Below, one piece after another: positions 9,373-18,627 of a stretch of DNA of 64,000 bases. The translations under genes were made by a program, and so were the position numbers. The notes beneath the pieces are model-generated. The model ran no database searches. It was not told the origin of the DNA and saw nothing but the letters and a program-made list of their open reading frames with translations. How positions within the stretch are numbered: the stretch's first letter is position 1; every line of letters starts with the position of its first letter. This stretch comes from Aliamphritea spongicola (GTDB lineage Bacteria > Pseudomonadota > Gammaproteobacteria > Pseudomonadales > Balneatricaceae), in NCBI GenBank assembly GCA_024347235.1, contig AP025283.1:3410001-3474000 (forward strand), given 5' to 3'.

Positions 9373-10696
9373 TCAGCCTTTAACCTCTTCACCCGTATTC
9401 TGCGCAACAGCAAAACCGATCACGGCGGTACAGCCGCTGCTGCCTGAAGCACTGTTATCCTTCAATTCAAAGCTCCAGCCATAGCGATGGCAAATATCAC
9501 GCACCAGTAACAGCCCCAACCCGAAGCCTTCACTGGCTGAAGACTTACCATATAGCCCCGGCCCGGTATCACACACCTGAATACCTTCGCTATTCACCAC
9601 CACACTGACAACGCCCCGCTCCACACAAGCAAAAGCATTTTTAATCACATTGCCCAAAAGAATATGGAAAGCCGCTTCCGGCATGCGGATTACCGGATCA
9701 CCCTCAACCTTCACCCACCATTCCACCGCTTTGTTATTCAGCAGATGCTGATGGTTCGCCACTATATTAGTCAGCTCCTCCTCAGACAGCGCCCGGGAAT
9801 CAGCTCAGCCCCTTCCACTGCTTTGGTCAGGGTCAGCAAGGTCTCAATGAACTCACCGATCTCTCCGGTGGCTTTCTCCAGCCTTTGCCGCTGCTTTTCA
9901 ATAAAGGCTTCATCTTTCGACTCCCAGCAGGGTAATAGCCCCTTTCATCACCATCAGCGGAGTACGCAATTCATGGCTGGTATAACGGTTGAAGGCCCGC
10001 TCACGTTCCAGCAGATCCCGGATACGGGCCTGATAGTCATTGAACGTCTCAACCATTTTCAACAACTCAAGGGTGGCGGTTCCCTTTGGTACATCCACCG
10101 GCTCCAGATCATCCGGGGACTTTTCAGCCAGCGTGTTGGCAAACCGTGAAATAGGGTTGGTCAGGCGCTCGGCAATCTTCATCACCACAAACAGGCTGAT
10201 GGCCAGCAGCACCAGCGACACCACCAACTGCTGGGCGTGGGCCCCCAACTGTTCCTCGCTGAACTCAAACAAAGTGTTATCGATCACCAGCAGTGCGTGA
10301 TAGGTTTTCCCCGGCGGGCAGATCAATCTTCTTCATGAAATACGCGCGCTCCTCCGACTCGGGGAAAACTTCACCTCACGTTCTTCATTCAGCGCCAGAG
10401 TATCCGGGTCCGGAAAGCCGGGGGCAGATTTTTCCAGTTGAGGTAAATCACCGGCGGCCGGTTTACTTCGGAAATCTCTTCCCGGGGCAACTCAACTTTA
10501 TCCAGCCCGGTTAAATCAGCATTGGCAAACACCCGAAGGGCAAAGGCTTCATTGGCCTGCAGCCGGTTATTGCCATAAAGGTGCTCGATATCTTCCTTGG
10601 TTAATTCAAATACCGAGGCATGAATGGTGACCAGCGCGATGGCCACGATGGAAAAATAAAAAATGTTAAGCGTTTCGCAGAGGGGACAGATTTCAC
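9373..10696 (-). CDS. Two-component sensor histidine kinase (frameshifted)
   Basis: Membrane histidine kinase. The likely start is the GTG at 10696, overlapping the response-regulator stop (GTGA), then KSVPSAKRLTFFIF as the first membrane helix. A periplasmic stretch of about 130 residues is followed by a second membrane segment (QQLVVSLVLLAISLFVVMKI) and a HAMP-like linker. The H-box is FNRYTSHELRTPLMVMKGAI with the phosphorylated His. The ATPase lobe has the N-box LLGNVIKNAFACVERG and G-boxes DTGPGLYG and GFGLGLLLV. Breaks lie near 10645, 10330-10390, 9935 and 9800. Reconstructed size is about 440 residues. The partner is the OmpR-type regulator directly upstream. Confidence 0.82.
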
Positions 10697-11373
10697 AGTT
10701 CAGTCTCAGCGGTCAGCTGATAGCCAACCTTGGGCACGGTTTTAATGTAGGCATGCCTGAACGGTTTATCGATCTGGTTACGCAGCTGATAAATATGGCT
10801 GCGCAATACATCACCGTCCGGCTCATCATCCTGCCAGACTTCTTTAATCAGCTCATCCCGGGTTGCAACATCCGGGGCGCGCATCAGCAGGGTTTTAAGA
10901 ATAGTAAACTGGGTCTGATTCAGCTTAAAGCGACAGTCGCTGCGCTCCACTACCCGGTTCACCAGATCCAGTTTCAGTTCACCGAAGTGCAGAAACTTCG
11001 TGGCGACTGCCCCGGTCTTACGGCGATACAGTGCCTGCACTCTGGCCTCAAGGATATTCAGGTCAAACGGCTTCACCAGATAGTCATCCGCCCCTGTTCA
11101 AAACCTTCCAGAATGTCATCCCGGTCGCTGCGGGCTGTGAGCATGAGAATCGGTAAATCCACACCCCGGTTACGCAGGGTTTTACACACATCCAGGCCGT
11201 CCATCAGGGGCAGCATAATATCCAGAATGATCAGGTCATAATGGTTCTTTGTCGCCAGCTCCAGACCATGCCGCCCGTCACTGGCGTAGTCCAGCAGGTA
11301 ATCACCGCGAATTTCAAAAATCAAAGATCACGCCGGCAATGTCCTGGCTATCTTCAATCAGCAGTATTTTCAT
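10693..11373 (-). CDS. OmpR/PhoB-family response regulator (one frameshift)
   Basis: The receiver domain starts MKILLIEDSQDIAG with the acidic pocket. The phospho-acceptor Asp lies in LIILDIMLPLMDGLDV, and the conserved Thr and Lys regions are in LMLTARSDR and MKPFDLNILEA. The C-terminal winged helix has FKLNQTQFTILKTLL and RSHIYQLRNQIDKPF. One T too many near 11327 splits the first residues from the rest. A second shift near 11090 lies between EQG and the LVKPFD-equivalent region. About 226 residues. It is translationally coupled to the kinase (stop overlaps the GTG). Targets are unknown; the ADP-ribosyltransferase-like gene at the end of the same strand cluster is one candidate (inference). 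Confidence 0.85.
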
Positions 11374-11490
11374 AAGGTACGACAACTCCACAGCCTGAGG
11401 CCCATTCAAGCATAACAACAAATGGTTGCAGCTTAGTGGTGAAAATGTGAAAAAAAGTGGAATGAGGGGTTGGCAACGGTTTCAGATACG

Positions 11491-11547
11491 AATAGAAAAG
11501 CCAGAGGAAATCTTGCGTGATTTTAACTCTGGCTTATTTTTTTAAAG
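11491..11547. repeat. Hairpin repeat copy 1 / bidirectional terminator
   Basis: AATAGAAAAGCCAGAGGAAA followed by a spacer and AACTCTGGCTTATTTTTTT. AAGCCAGAG and CTCTGGCTT form a 9-bp stem and a T-run follows on the plus strand. A near copy lies at 12521 (19 of the first 20 bases identical). Together they flank the toxin-antitoxin pair. Confidence 0.7.
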
Positions 11548-11566
11548 GTAAAAGAAAAACCACACA

Positions 11567-11877
11567 TCAGGTTGTTTCTAATTCCAGAATCTCTGTCATT
11601 TTCCGGGGATTCTCTTTTATCAGCGTCAGTAATTTTTGGTGGGCCCGGTCGGATTACGTCGCCCGGTTTCCCAGCTTTTCACTGCTTCGTAGCTCGCACC
11701 AATAATCACCGCAAACTCCTTACGAGACTTCCCTGCAATTTCCCGTATAGCCTGAACATCCAGCGTTTCATAGCGGTGCACTGCTGCATCATCAGGCACT
11801 GAGTTGCCCTGCTCAATTGCAACCATCTCCTCAGCACTCGCCAGAAGATCGGCAAACAGCTCATCTTTCATAACCAA
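11567..11877 (-). CDS. Antitoxin with XRE-type helix-turn-helix (NadS/HigA-like; one frameshift)
   Basis: The N-terminal part MVMKDELFADLLASAEEMVA is followed by a conserved helix-turn-helix: VQAIREIAGKSRKEFAVIIG then SYEAVKSWETGRRNPTGPT. One A missing in CCAAAAATTA hides the last 22 residues (KLLTLIKENPRKMTEILELE). Reconstructed length is about 103 residues, typical of HigA/NadS antitoxins. It sits 8 bp downstream of the toxin gene, the reversed toxin-first order usual for this group. It should neutralise the toxin and repress the operon through the paired operators at 12220-12253 (inference). Confidence 0.85.
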
Positions 11878-11885
11878 TTCCCTCG

Positions 11886-12209
11886 CTACTTCTTCAGCAC
11901 ATCAGATAATTGTTTTAGCTGAGCTTTCTGCGCAGCTGTCAGATTATCGGCTTCGTTCTTTGAATAAATCAGCGCAAGATACAAACGCCCGGTAGACACA
12001 GTAAGGTTGTAATAAATCACTCTTACTCCGCCACTCTTCCCCTTACCGGGTCTGGCCCACCGGAGCTTTCTGAATCCTCCTGTGCCAACCATCCGGCTAC
12101 CGCTCTCAGGATTAATAATTAAAGCTTCTTGCAGCGCTTTAAATTCATCATCCGTCAGTAATTCAGCTCTGCGCTTACTGAATCCACCCAGCTCTATAAA
12201 TGTAAACAT
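11886..12209 (-). CDS. RelE/HigB-type toxin
   Basis: 107 residues, intact frame. MFTFIELGGFSKRRAELLTD, then DEFKALQEALIINPESG, VGTGGFRKLRWARPGKGKSG and GVRVIYYN are the typical segments of the RelE-fold toxins that accompany NadS-like antitoxins. The conserved basic R-K-R cluster is present and the C-terminal LIYSKNEADNLTAAQ matches the family. Such toxins cleave mRNA on the ribosome (family knowledge). It is first in the operon with the antitoxin following after 8 bp. Confidence 0.88.
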   Translation of the reverse strand: MFTFIELGGFSKRRAELLTDDEFKALQEALIINPESGSRMVGTGGFRKLRWARPGKGKSGGVRVIYYNLTVSTGRLYLALIYSKNEADNLTAAQKAQLKQLSDVLKK

Positions 12210-12219
12210 ACAATTCCGT

Positions 12220-12253
12220 GTACTTTGTACATAGCATAGCAGGTACTTTGTAC
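12220..12253. promoter_or_regulatory. Paired operators of the toxin-antitoxin operon
   Basis: The 11-base palindrome-like element GTACTTTGTAC occurs twice, at 12220-12230 and 12243-12253. The copies are 23 bases apart, about two helical turns, just upstream of the toxin ATG. GTAC-N3-GTAC is itself an inverted repeat. This is the expected design for autoregulation by an HTH antitoxin. Confidence 0.7.
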
Positions 12254-12520
12254 CCTTAAAATCCTTTTATCCAGATTAACACAGCATACTGAAGCCTCTC
12301 CACCAACAACCTACGCTGGCAAAGTTGTGTATCTTTTGGCGGAATAATTCTCGATAAAAAGAAGTTTCCAAAACATCCTGGAAATGGAAAACAGAAGAGC
12401 GTAATACGAATCCCGCCGATCAGAGCACCATTTCTGTCATCCTGAACAACAAACAAGAAATTCTGGCAGTATTCTTCAAAAATTGTTCGAGGCGTTTTTA
12501 AGCGTGATGGGAAAGCAAAT
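12254..12520. other. Gene-poor stretch upstream of the toxin-antitoxin pair
   Basis: No supported gene. A 66-codon open frame on the minus strand (12256-12456) has no recognisable motif and no good ribosome site. The stretch is AT-rich and ends at the second hairpin repeat. Confidence 0.5.
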
Positions 12521-12573
12521 AATAGAAAGGCCAGAGGAAACTTCTTATATTCAACTCTGGCGCATTTTTAAAG
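12521..12573. repeat. Hairpin repeat copy 2 / bidirectional terminator
   Basis: AATAGAAAGGCCAGAGGAAA, then a spacer and AACTCTGGC with ATTTTTAAAG. GCCAGAG pairs with CTCTGGC. It is 1,030 bases from, and in direct orientation with, copy 1. It can terminate transcription of the 12614 gene on the minus strand. Confidence 0.7.
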
Positions 12574-12613
12574 CATGAAGACAAAAGGTAAGACCTGATT
12601 CCCTTACCTTCTA

Positions 12614-13020
12614 TCAGAGAATCTGGGCAGCGATATCGCCAATCCCCTCTTTACTGCCTAACTGACGTTCGATCTCTTCCTCGATCATCTCTTCAATCTT
12701 CATCCGCTCTTCATAGGGAAGATTCTTCAGCGACTCTTCCGTCAGGCCCATTTCATCAAGCATCTGGTAGCGAATTAACTCAGCCGGACTCATAGATAGC
12801 AAACGCATCAGTTCATCCCGGTGGTTGACCATGCTTTTCTCTTCGGTAGCAGTGGTTTGATCACTGGCAGCCGGCGTGTCTTCCTGTTTGCTCTTTGCCG
12901 TCTCAGCAAGTTTGGCTGCCTGTTCTGCCAGTAAATCAGCAAAGGTAGATGAGGCTGCTGCTTTTGACTGCTTGCAGCACCTGCAATGTTAGGTTGGGTT
13001 ACCGAATCGATCCTGATCAT
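12614..13020 (-). CDS. Conserved-type small acidic protein of unknown function (frameshifted)
   Basis: Start is the ATG at 13018-13020, preceded by AGGAG-like AGTAAAC context. The N terminus is MIRIDSVTQPNIAGAASS. A break in the poly-CAG region near 12965 leads into STFADLLAEQAAKLAETAKS and a low-complexity Thr/Ala linker. The C-terminal half is charged and helical: SMSPAELIRYQMLDEMGLTE then SLKNLPYEERMKIEEMIEEE. Reconstructed size is about 135 residues, no signal peptide or membrane segment. I do not recognise a named domain; the M-G-L-T-E-E ... L-P-x-E-x-R-x-x-I-E pattern looks like a conserved helical family. Confidence 0.65.
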
Positions 13021-13411
13021 GTTTACTCCTGATGCATGACGCTTGCTATGACTATCCCCATTCTTTAGCAAGTTCCAGGCCATGCTCGCAGGCAGGCAGA
13101 ATCAGTGTTTTAGCCGTGCAAGCGGCAACAGAGTGCCGATTTACAGAGAAAGGAATGCAAAGGATTGCAGTTTCGGAGGTGATTCACAGGTATTGCGAGC
13201 GCCGGAACAGTTTAATTCTGAGTTTAGCTTTTACTCTGAACACAAATACCTGGGGCAAAGACAAAGCTTGGCCCCGTTATTTCTAACAGGAAAAGATAAG
13301 AAAGATGCAATGAAGGGGTTAACTGCGCACCAAAAACATCAATGCTTCGCAACTGAGCCTACACTTATAAACAGGAAACCAAACTAATCTTAAAAATCAG
13401 GAATGAGTCCA
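13021..13411. other. About 390 bases with no supported gene
   Basis: Two overlapping plus-strand open frames (13032-13286 and 13082-13387) show no motif, no ribosome site and unnatural composition, so I leave them out. The region separates two divergently oriented genes and presumably holds both promoters. I see no clear repeat. Confidence 0.45.
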
Positions 13412-13678
13412 ATGTTGGAAGAAATAATTCTTTTTACTTTAAGATCAGTTTTCTACTTAATCTTCTCGATCCTGATCGACTTTCTGTTCTATGTGGTTTT
13501 CTACTATATCGGCCTGCCTGTCTGTCTACTGTTTACTCTGGGCAGATATCCTCCACACTCTGTGGGCGATAAATCCGTCACCGAAAGTTTCAGTAACCCT
13601 AATGATCCCAGGCATACCGTCGCAGTCGTAGGTATGACCTTCACAATTGTTCTGGTCATAGTCGTAAGCTTCACCTGA
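13412..13678 (+). CDS. Small membrane protein of unknown function
   Basis: About 88 residues. Two hydrophobic stretches at residues 5-43 (LFTLRSVFYLIFSILIDFLF and FYYIGLPVCLLFTL) and one at the C terminus (VGMTFTIVLVIVVSF) suggest two or three membrane helices around a short polar loop (SVGDKSVTESFSNPNDPRHT). I chose the ATG at 13412 because AGGA at 13399-13402 sits 9 bases before it; the in-frame ATG at 13403 directly abuts that site. No family recognised. Confidence 0.55.
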   Translation: MLEEIILFTLRSVFYLIFSILIDFLFYVVFYYIGLPVCLLFTLGRYPPHSVGDKSVTESFSNPNDPRHTVAVVGMTFTIVLVIVVSFT

Positions 13679-13858
13679 TCTGATTACCTGTTCAATAAAA
13701 TAGCTGCAGGACATTCCCTCTCCCTTGGCAGATCCATCCCTAACCCCTCCTACACCCGCGCAACTCACCCAAATTTTTGTCGAAAGAATGTCGAAAACAT
13801 TTATTCCACCCCAGCCCGGTTAGCCTGTACGCAATTAATTAACTAACTGGGATTCACT

Positions 13859-14215
13859 ATGAAATACGCCTTTGCAGGCCTGGGCGCTTTAGGTGTCGCA
13901 GGTATGATCTTTGTTGCCAGCAGTGTTACGCCTGAAACAGCGCAGGCCGCTAATCTGGATAACGGCAAGTCTAAGTTTCTGGCGAACTGTCAGGTATGCC
14001 ATGGAAATAAAGGCTGGGGAGATGGCCCTGCCGCAGCAGGCATGGATAACAAGCCGGCGAACATCAGCAAGAAGCTGAACTCCATGTTCAGTTCAGATAC
14101 TAAGCTGACGCAAAAAGTGATGGACGGTAAACCCGGCATGCCAGCCTTTAAGGGTGTGCTGAGCCAGAACGATGTGGCAGATATATTCGCCTATATCCGC
14201 AGCATGAATCCGTAA
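13859..14215 (+). CDS. Periplasmic mono-haem cytochrome c
   Basis: 118 residues, intact. A signal peptide (YAFAGLGALGVAGMIFVASS) is cleaved near AQA-AN. The haem motif CQVCH is at about residue 43, and the axial Met is probably in PGMPAFKG. The final helix DVADIFAYIRSM is the usual C-terminal helix of class I cytochromes c (PF13442-type). Such proteins carry electrons in the periplasm. No linked oxidase or dehydrogenase is nearby, so the partner is unknown. Confidence 0.88.
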   Translation: MKYAFAGLGALGVAGMIFVASSVTPETAQAANLDNGKSKFLANCQVCHGNKGWGDGPAAAGMDNKPANISKKLNSMFSSDTKLTQKVMDGKPGMPAFKGVLSQNDVADIFAYIRSMNP

Positions 14216-14770
14216 TCCGTTTCAGTATCCGGCAGCTCACCCAACGGAGGTTTACTGCCTGATACGACCTTCTCAGATTTCACAGGTGCCGTTCGGTTGC
14301 GGTGTATTGCTTCCCCGGTCAGCCAGTCGCTGTTCTGAACCGGTGCCTGTGAAACCTCTTCCAAACGGTAAGTAAACACTCACAGCCTTTGTTTTATCCG
14401 CAATAAAAAGCCCCGCTGTTATGTGCTGTCTGCAACAGGGCTTGCTCAGGCTTTCTGCGCAGTACAACAGAAAACTTTTCCTGCCGTCTTAACCTTTTAT
14501 TTACTTCGACGAAGGTATAACAGCTCCCGACCTCACCGCGATACCGGAAACGGGTTATACCCTCCTCCTCCCCGGATCGTAGCCTTGTTTTAAGTAACGG
14601 TTGTTCAGAGCAACGGTTTTTAACAGAGGTTTTTAACAGGCCTGCAGGATATGCTGTTCTTTCAGGAGTGCCCCCGCTCTCCCATCGTTCGGTATCCTGT
14701 CAGGTCTGTTTCTTTTATCTTCTATCCTTAATGCTTAGCCCTAAATCTTCGGTCCTTAAGCACTTTCGCC
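14216..14770. other. 555-base gap with nested inverted repeats, no gene
   Basis: No supported open frame. GAGGTTT (14247) pairs with AAACCTC (14352). TTTCACAGG (14278) pairs with CCTGTGAAA (14346), with further GGCAC/GTGCC-type pairing inside. GTTTACT (14250) can also pair with AGTAAAC (14371). This makes a fold of about 130 nt. A second hairpin of AAGCCC/GGGCTT type lies near 14398-14443. Whether these are terminators for the cytochrome gene or a small RNA cannot be decided. Confidence 0.4.
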
Positions 14771-15208
14771 TTAAAAGAACCAGCCGGTTTTAAAAGACAC
14801 GCCTACCACCACAAACAGTACCGAAATAACGGTTACCGGAATAATATGCCAGGCCAGCGATACCAGGTTATCCGCTGAAAGTTTCGGAATGACCCGTAAG
14901 CGGGCGTCAATGGCCAGCAGAAAAGTACAGAGCAGCAGGATTAGCTTAAAACTGATGACCCGGGAAATCGGATCGGAGAAGTTGAACCAGAGCCCAAAGT
15001 CCGGTAACAGCCGGTAGGCCAGATGCAGGCCGGTGAGCACCTGTATGATCAGCGCAGGAATGCCGATTTTTCAAACCCGGATTCGAATGCTTTTATATAG
15101 GCCACATCGGAATGCTTCAGCACCCGGGGTAGCACTCCCACCGCCAGCACCAGATGTCCGCCTGTCCAGACGGTCGCCGCCAAGACATGTAACAACAAAA
15201 GATCTCAT
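14771..15208 (-). CDS. CopD-like integral membrane protein (frameshifted)
   Basis: Reconstructed about 147 residues with four membrane helices. The first reads LLLHVLAATVWTGGHLVLAV, with the His and the WxGGH motif common to CopD/DUF2269-type membrane proteins. Later helices are IPALIIQVLTGLHLAYRLLP, VISFKLILLLCTFLLAI and HIIPVTVISVLFVVVGVSF. Breaks lie in A- and T-runs near 15073 and 15199. The proposed start is the ATG at 15208. The role is probably haem or copper-related membrane chemistry by family; the exact function is uncertain. Isolated on this strand. Confidence 0.6.
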
Positions 15209-15664
15209 ACATTGTGCAGCGCTCCATAAAAATAAATGCGAATGGTTATTAACTCTCTGCTTTACTCTCTACCTTATACGCTACGGGGGCTGAAGAAGAA
15301 TTGATCTTGCTCAGGTGAATCGTACTGAGGCTAAAGCACTGCAATTTTTGCTGCAATTGCGAATAAAAATGTAAGGGATCACTTCGCTTCTAAGACTGTG
15401 TTTTCGTTTTATTGTCGCACACAATCCACAGTCAATACCTCTCCTGTATTTTTTACCTTTTTTTTATTATTTTTTATAAAAACCATATTGATATATTTAA
15501 CTCATTGATTTTAAAGCACTTAATATCCAGTGGTGCGATTATGAACGATTTGTTAAAAACCCCGTAATCATGCGGCCTGAAGCCATCTGCCCAAACAATA
15601 CTCACAGAGTTATCCACAGAATCTGTGAGTAATTCACTTCCAGCTTTTGTTGTTGAAAAGGCAT
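15209..15664. other. About 455 bases without a gene
   Basis: AT-rich, with poly-T stretches (around 15448-15480). No supported open frame on either strand; the minus-strand frame 15474-15701 has no motif and lies over the glpK terminator. It presumably holds the promoter of the CopD-like gene. Confidence 0.45.
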
Positions 15665-15697
15665 AAAAAGAGGCTGCCGGATTTCTCCGGGAGCCTC
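15665..15697 (-). terminator. Intrinsic terminator of glpK
   Basis: On the minus strand GAGGCT and CCGG pair with CCGG and AGCCTC in a G+C-rich stem, followed by TTTTT. It lies 25 bases after the glpK stop. Confidence 0.8.
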
Positions 15698-15721
15698 CCA
15701 ACAGAGCAAAAATTTACACCT

Positions 15722-17205
15722 TTACTGGCCGCTTTGTACCCGGCGTACGGCGTCTTTCCAGCCGGCATAGAATCCGTCGCGGCGGGCTTTATCCATGGTC
15801 GGTTCAAAACGCTTATCGCAATGCCACATGTCGGCAAGCTGTTCCAGTGAGGTAAATACTCCCGCCTGCAGGCCGGCAAGATAAGCAGCCCCCAACGCGG
15901 TGGTTTCGATAATTTCCGGGCGGTCTACATTGGCCCCCAGAATATCTGCAAGGAAGTTCAGCACCCAGTTATTGGCAACCATGCCGCCATCCACCCGTAA
16001 AGTGGTTGGCCGGACACCGTCGCTTTCCATGGCTTTCTGCAGATCTTTGGTCTGATAACACACCGATTGCAGTCCGGCAGTCACGATTTCTTTAATGCCG
16101 GTGTCCCGGGTCAGGCCGAAGATGGCGCCGCGGGCATCCGGGTCCCAGTATGGTGCACCCAGGCCGGTAAAGGCCGGTACCAGAAACACACCATGATCCA
16201 GCGGGGTCTGTTCCGCCAGCGGTTCGGTTTCACCGGCGCCCTGAATCAGCTGCAGACCGTCCCGCAGCCACTGCACCGCCGCACCGGCAACAAAGATACT
16301 GCCTTCCAGCGCATAGGTGGTTTTACCGTTCAGCCGGTAGGCCACGGTAGTTAACAAACGGTTTTCAGATTTAAGTGCCTTATCGCCGGTATTCAGCATC
16401 AGGAAGCAGCCTGTGCCGTAAGTGCTCTTAGCCATACCGGCCTGATAGCAGGTCTGGCCAAACAAAGCCGCCTGCTGATCACCGGCAATGCCCAGTACCG
16501 GTACTTCTGCCCCTAGCAGTTCAGCATCGGCCACGCCGAAATCGGCGGCGGAGTCCATTACTTCCGGCAGCATGCAGGCCGGAATATTCAGCAGTTCAAG
16601 CAGCTCGGCATCCCATTCCTGGGTATGAATGTTGAAGATCATGGTGCGTGAGGCGTTGGTGGCATCGGTACGGTGTACCTTGCCACCGGTCAGCTTCCAG
16701 AGCAGGTAGCTGTCTACGGTACCGAATGCCAGTTCACCGGCTTCAGCCCTTGCACGGGCACCGGGTACTTCTTCCAGAATCCAGCGCAACTTGGTGGCGG
16801 AGAAGTATGGGTCCAGCAGCAGGCCGGTTTTTCCTGCACGCTGTCACCGTGACCCTGATCACTCAGTTGGCGACAGTATTCCGCAGTACGGCGGTCTTGC
16901 CAGACAATGGCGTTATATACCGGTTCGCCGGTTTGTTTGTCCCATACCAGGGTGGTTTCCCGCTGGTTGGTAATACCGATGGCCAGCAGATCAGTGGCGC
17001 TGACCTGAGCATCTTCCAGCACCTGGCGGGCGGTGCGTAATACCGTATCCCACAGGTCGGCCGGGTTATGTTCCACCCAACCATCATTAGGAAAGTGCTG
17101 GGTAAATTCTTCCTGCGCAACCTTATGTACCCGGCCTTCAGCCGTAAACAGAATCGCCCGGGAACTGGTGGTCCCCTGATCAACAGATAATATGTAGCCT
17201 GACAT
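15722..17205 (-). CDS. glpK: Glycerol kinase (one frameshift)
   Basis: ATP-dependent phosphorylation of glycerol to glycerol 3-phosphate in the cytosol. The start is [17 protein letters not shown] (ATG at 17205) with the ATP-binding DQGTTSSR motif. [18 protein letters not shown] and the C-terminal [20 protein letters not shown] and VDGGMVAN segments are all present. A single A is missing in the run near 16827, where VQEK continues as [16 protein letters not shown]. The rest is intact and about 495 residues, the normal length. It is divergent from glpR. No glycerol facilitator gene (glpF) is in the window. Confidence 0.95.
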
Positions 17206-17486
17206 AGGAAAGCCTTTTTCGTGGACTTGCTGCGGCGTGTACACAACCGGCAGCATTAATAATTGTTCTTTTCGCTATTTCACTATTTAGGCTAAATTAA
17301 CACAGTGATTTTCGAATATGAACTTTAACCGCGGTTACCGGTGAAATTAATGACGCTAATTGCCTCATATGCGATAATTTTCAACCGTTCTGCCCCATCC
17401 GTTTCAGATGAGGAACGCACCGGCAAACGTTCCCCCAACATGGGTAATCAGCCGGTTAAAGAAGTAACCGATAACAGGGTCAGCCA

Positions 17487-18245
17487 ATGAATCAAAGCCA
17501 GCGCCATGCGGAAATACTAAAATTAGTGCAGCACAAAGGGTTTGTCAGTATTGATGAACTGGTGACGCATTTTAAGGTAACCCCGCAGACGATTCGCCGC
17601 GATCTCAACCAACTGGCTGATGAAAAGAAACTGCTGCGCCACCACGGCGGTGCGGGCGGAGAATCCAGCACAGTAAATGCGTCTTACCAGTCCCGTAAGA
17701 TCATGAATCTGGAAGCAAAAGAACGTATTGCCCGGGAGCTGGTCAAGCTGATTCCCGATGGTGCGTCGCTGTTCATCAATATCGGTACCACCACTGAAAC
17801 CATTGCCCGGGCCCTGCTCAACCACCGGGATCTGAAGGTTGTTACCAATAACATCCACGTAGCCACTATTCTGGCTACCAAGGAAGATTTCACCGTGATC
17901 ATTGCCGCCGGTGAGGTACGCCACCGGGATGGCGGCATCGTCGGTGAAGCCACCAGCGATTTCATCAGTCAGTTCCATATGGACTTCTGCATCATCGGCA
18001 TCAGCGGCATCAGCATGGATGGTTCCCTGCTGGATTTCGACTACCGTGAAGTACGGGTTGCCCAGGCGATGATCGAACATTCCCGCAGCGTCATTCTGGC
18101 GGTGGACAATTCCAAATTTGGCCGCAGTGCCATGGTGAAACAGGGTTCAATTACCCAGGTGGATCATCTATATACAGATATGCAGCCACCACAGGTAATC
18201 AGCGAAATTCTCGACGAACACGAAATCCATCTGCAGATTGCCTGA
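17487..18245 (+). CDS. glpR: DeoR-family repressor of the glp regulon
   Basis: 252 residues, intact. The N-terminal HTH reads ILKLVQHKGFVSIDELVTHF then KVTPQTIRRDLNQLADE, the DeoR signature. The sugar-phosphate domain contains LFINIGTTTETIARALL and DFCIIGISGISMDGSLLDFD. GlpR binds glycerol 3-phosphate and releases its operators (family knowledge). It lies between glpK and glpD, and a near-perfect operator lies upstream of glpD at 18541. Confidence 0.93.
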   Translation: MNQSQRHAEILKLVQHKGFVSIDELVTHFKVTPQTIRRDLNQLADEKKLLRHHGGAGGESSTVNASYQSRKIMNLEAKERIARELVKLIPDGASLFINIGTTTETIARALLNHRDLKVVTNNIHVATILATKEDFTVIIAAGEVRHRDGGIVGEATSDFISQFHMDFCIIGISGISMDGSLLDFDYREVRVAQAMIEHSRSVILAVDNSKFGRSAMVKQGSITQVDHLYTDMQPPQVISEILDEHEIHLQIA

Positions 18246-18274
18246 CCCACCACTTACTGAATTAACCTTTACAC

Positions 18275-18300
18275 GGGAAATCTTAACCCTTGGATTTCCC
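18275..18300 (+). terminator. Stem-loop after glpR
   Basis: GGGAAATC and GATTTCCC form a perfect 8-bp stem with a 10-base loop, 30 bases after the glpR stop. There is no U-tract, so termination strength is uncertain. Confidence 0.45.
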
Positions 18301-18540
18301 ATGAAAATCCCGCTCCGCCCCTGTTTATTTTTACCATTCAGACAGTTTTTACGCGCCTGTAAGACGTTTTAAGCCCTTTCCCGTCCCCCAGAACCACTAA
18401 GCTTAAAAGCATTCGTCAGCATGACTGACACTTAACCACACATTTTTACCGGTTAATTCCGGCATTCGGCCGTACATCCTTTGTTACACGGCCATGAAAT
18501 TTTCACATAGAGAGCATTACTTGTTCTTTTTAGTTGATTT

Positions 18541-18579
18541 TGTTCGCAATCGAACATTATGATTAATACATCGAACATT
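18541..18579. promoter_or_regulatory. GlpR operator(s) upstream of glpD
   Basis: TGTTCG-CAAT-CGAACA at 18541-18556 is a perfect inverted repeat and matches the GlpR consensus (ATGTTCG...CGAACAT). A second half-site, TCGAACATT, follows at 18571-18579. Both lie 50-85 bases before the glpD ATG, overlapping the probable promoter. The remaining part of the 380-base glpR-glpD gap shows nothing else. Confidence 0.75.
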
Positions 18580-18627
18580 TTATGGCGCTTTTATACGCCA
18601 CTTTATTCGCCGGAGGAAACAAAGATC

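Noticed and set aside
11491..12573. Integron attC sites flanking the toxin-antitoxin genes
   Set aside because: One copy has a RYYYAAC-like ATTCAAC, but there is no matching GTTRRRY core, the other copy lacks it, and no integrase is nearby.
13032..13387. Two plus-strand open frames in the gap before the small membrane protein
   Set aside because: No ribosome site, no motif, and composition unlike real proteins.
16648..17040. Long antisense frames over glpK, and similar ones over pyk, cobT and the GGDEF-EAL gene
   Set aside because: They are mirror frames of confidently identified genes with no independent motif.
18559..18627. Upstream start for glpD at 18559
   Set aside because: It lies within the GlpR operator and promoter region and lacks a ribosome site; the ATG at 18628 has a strong GGAGG.
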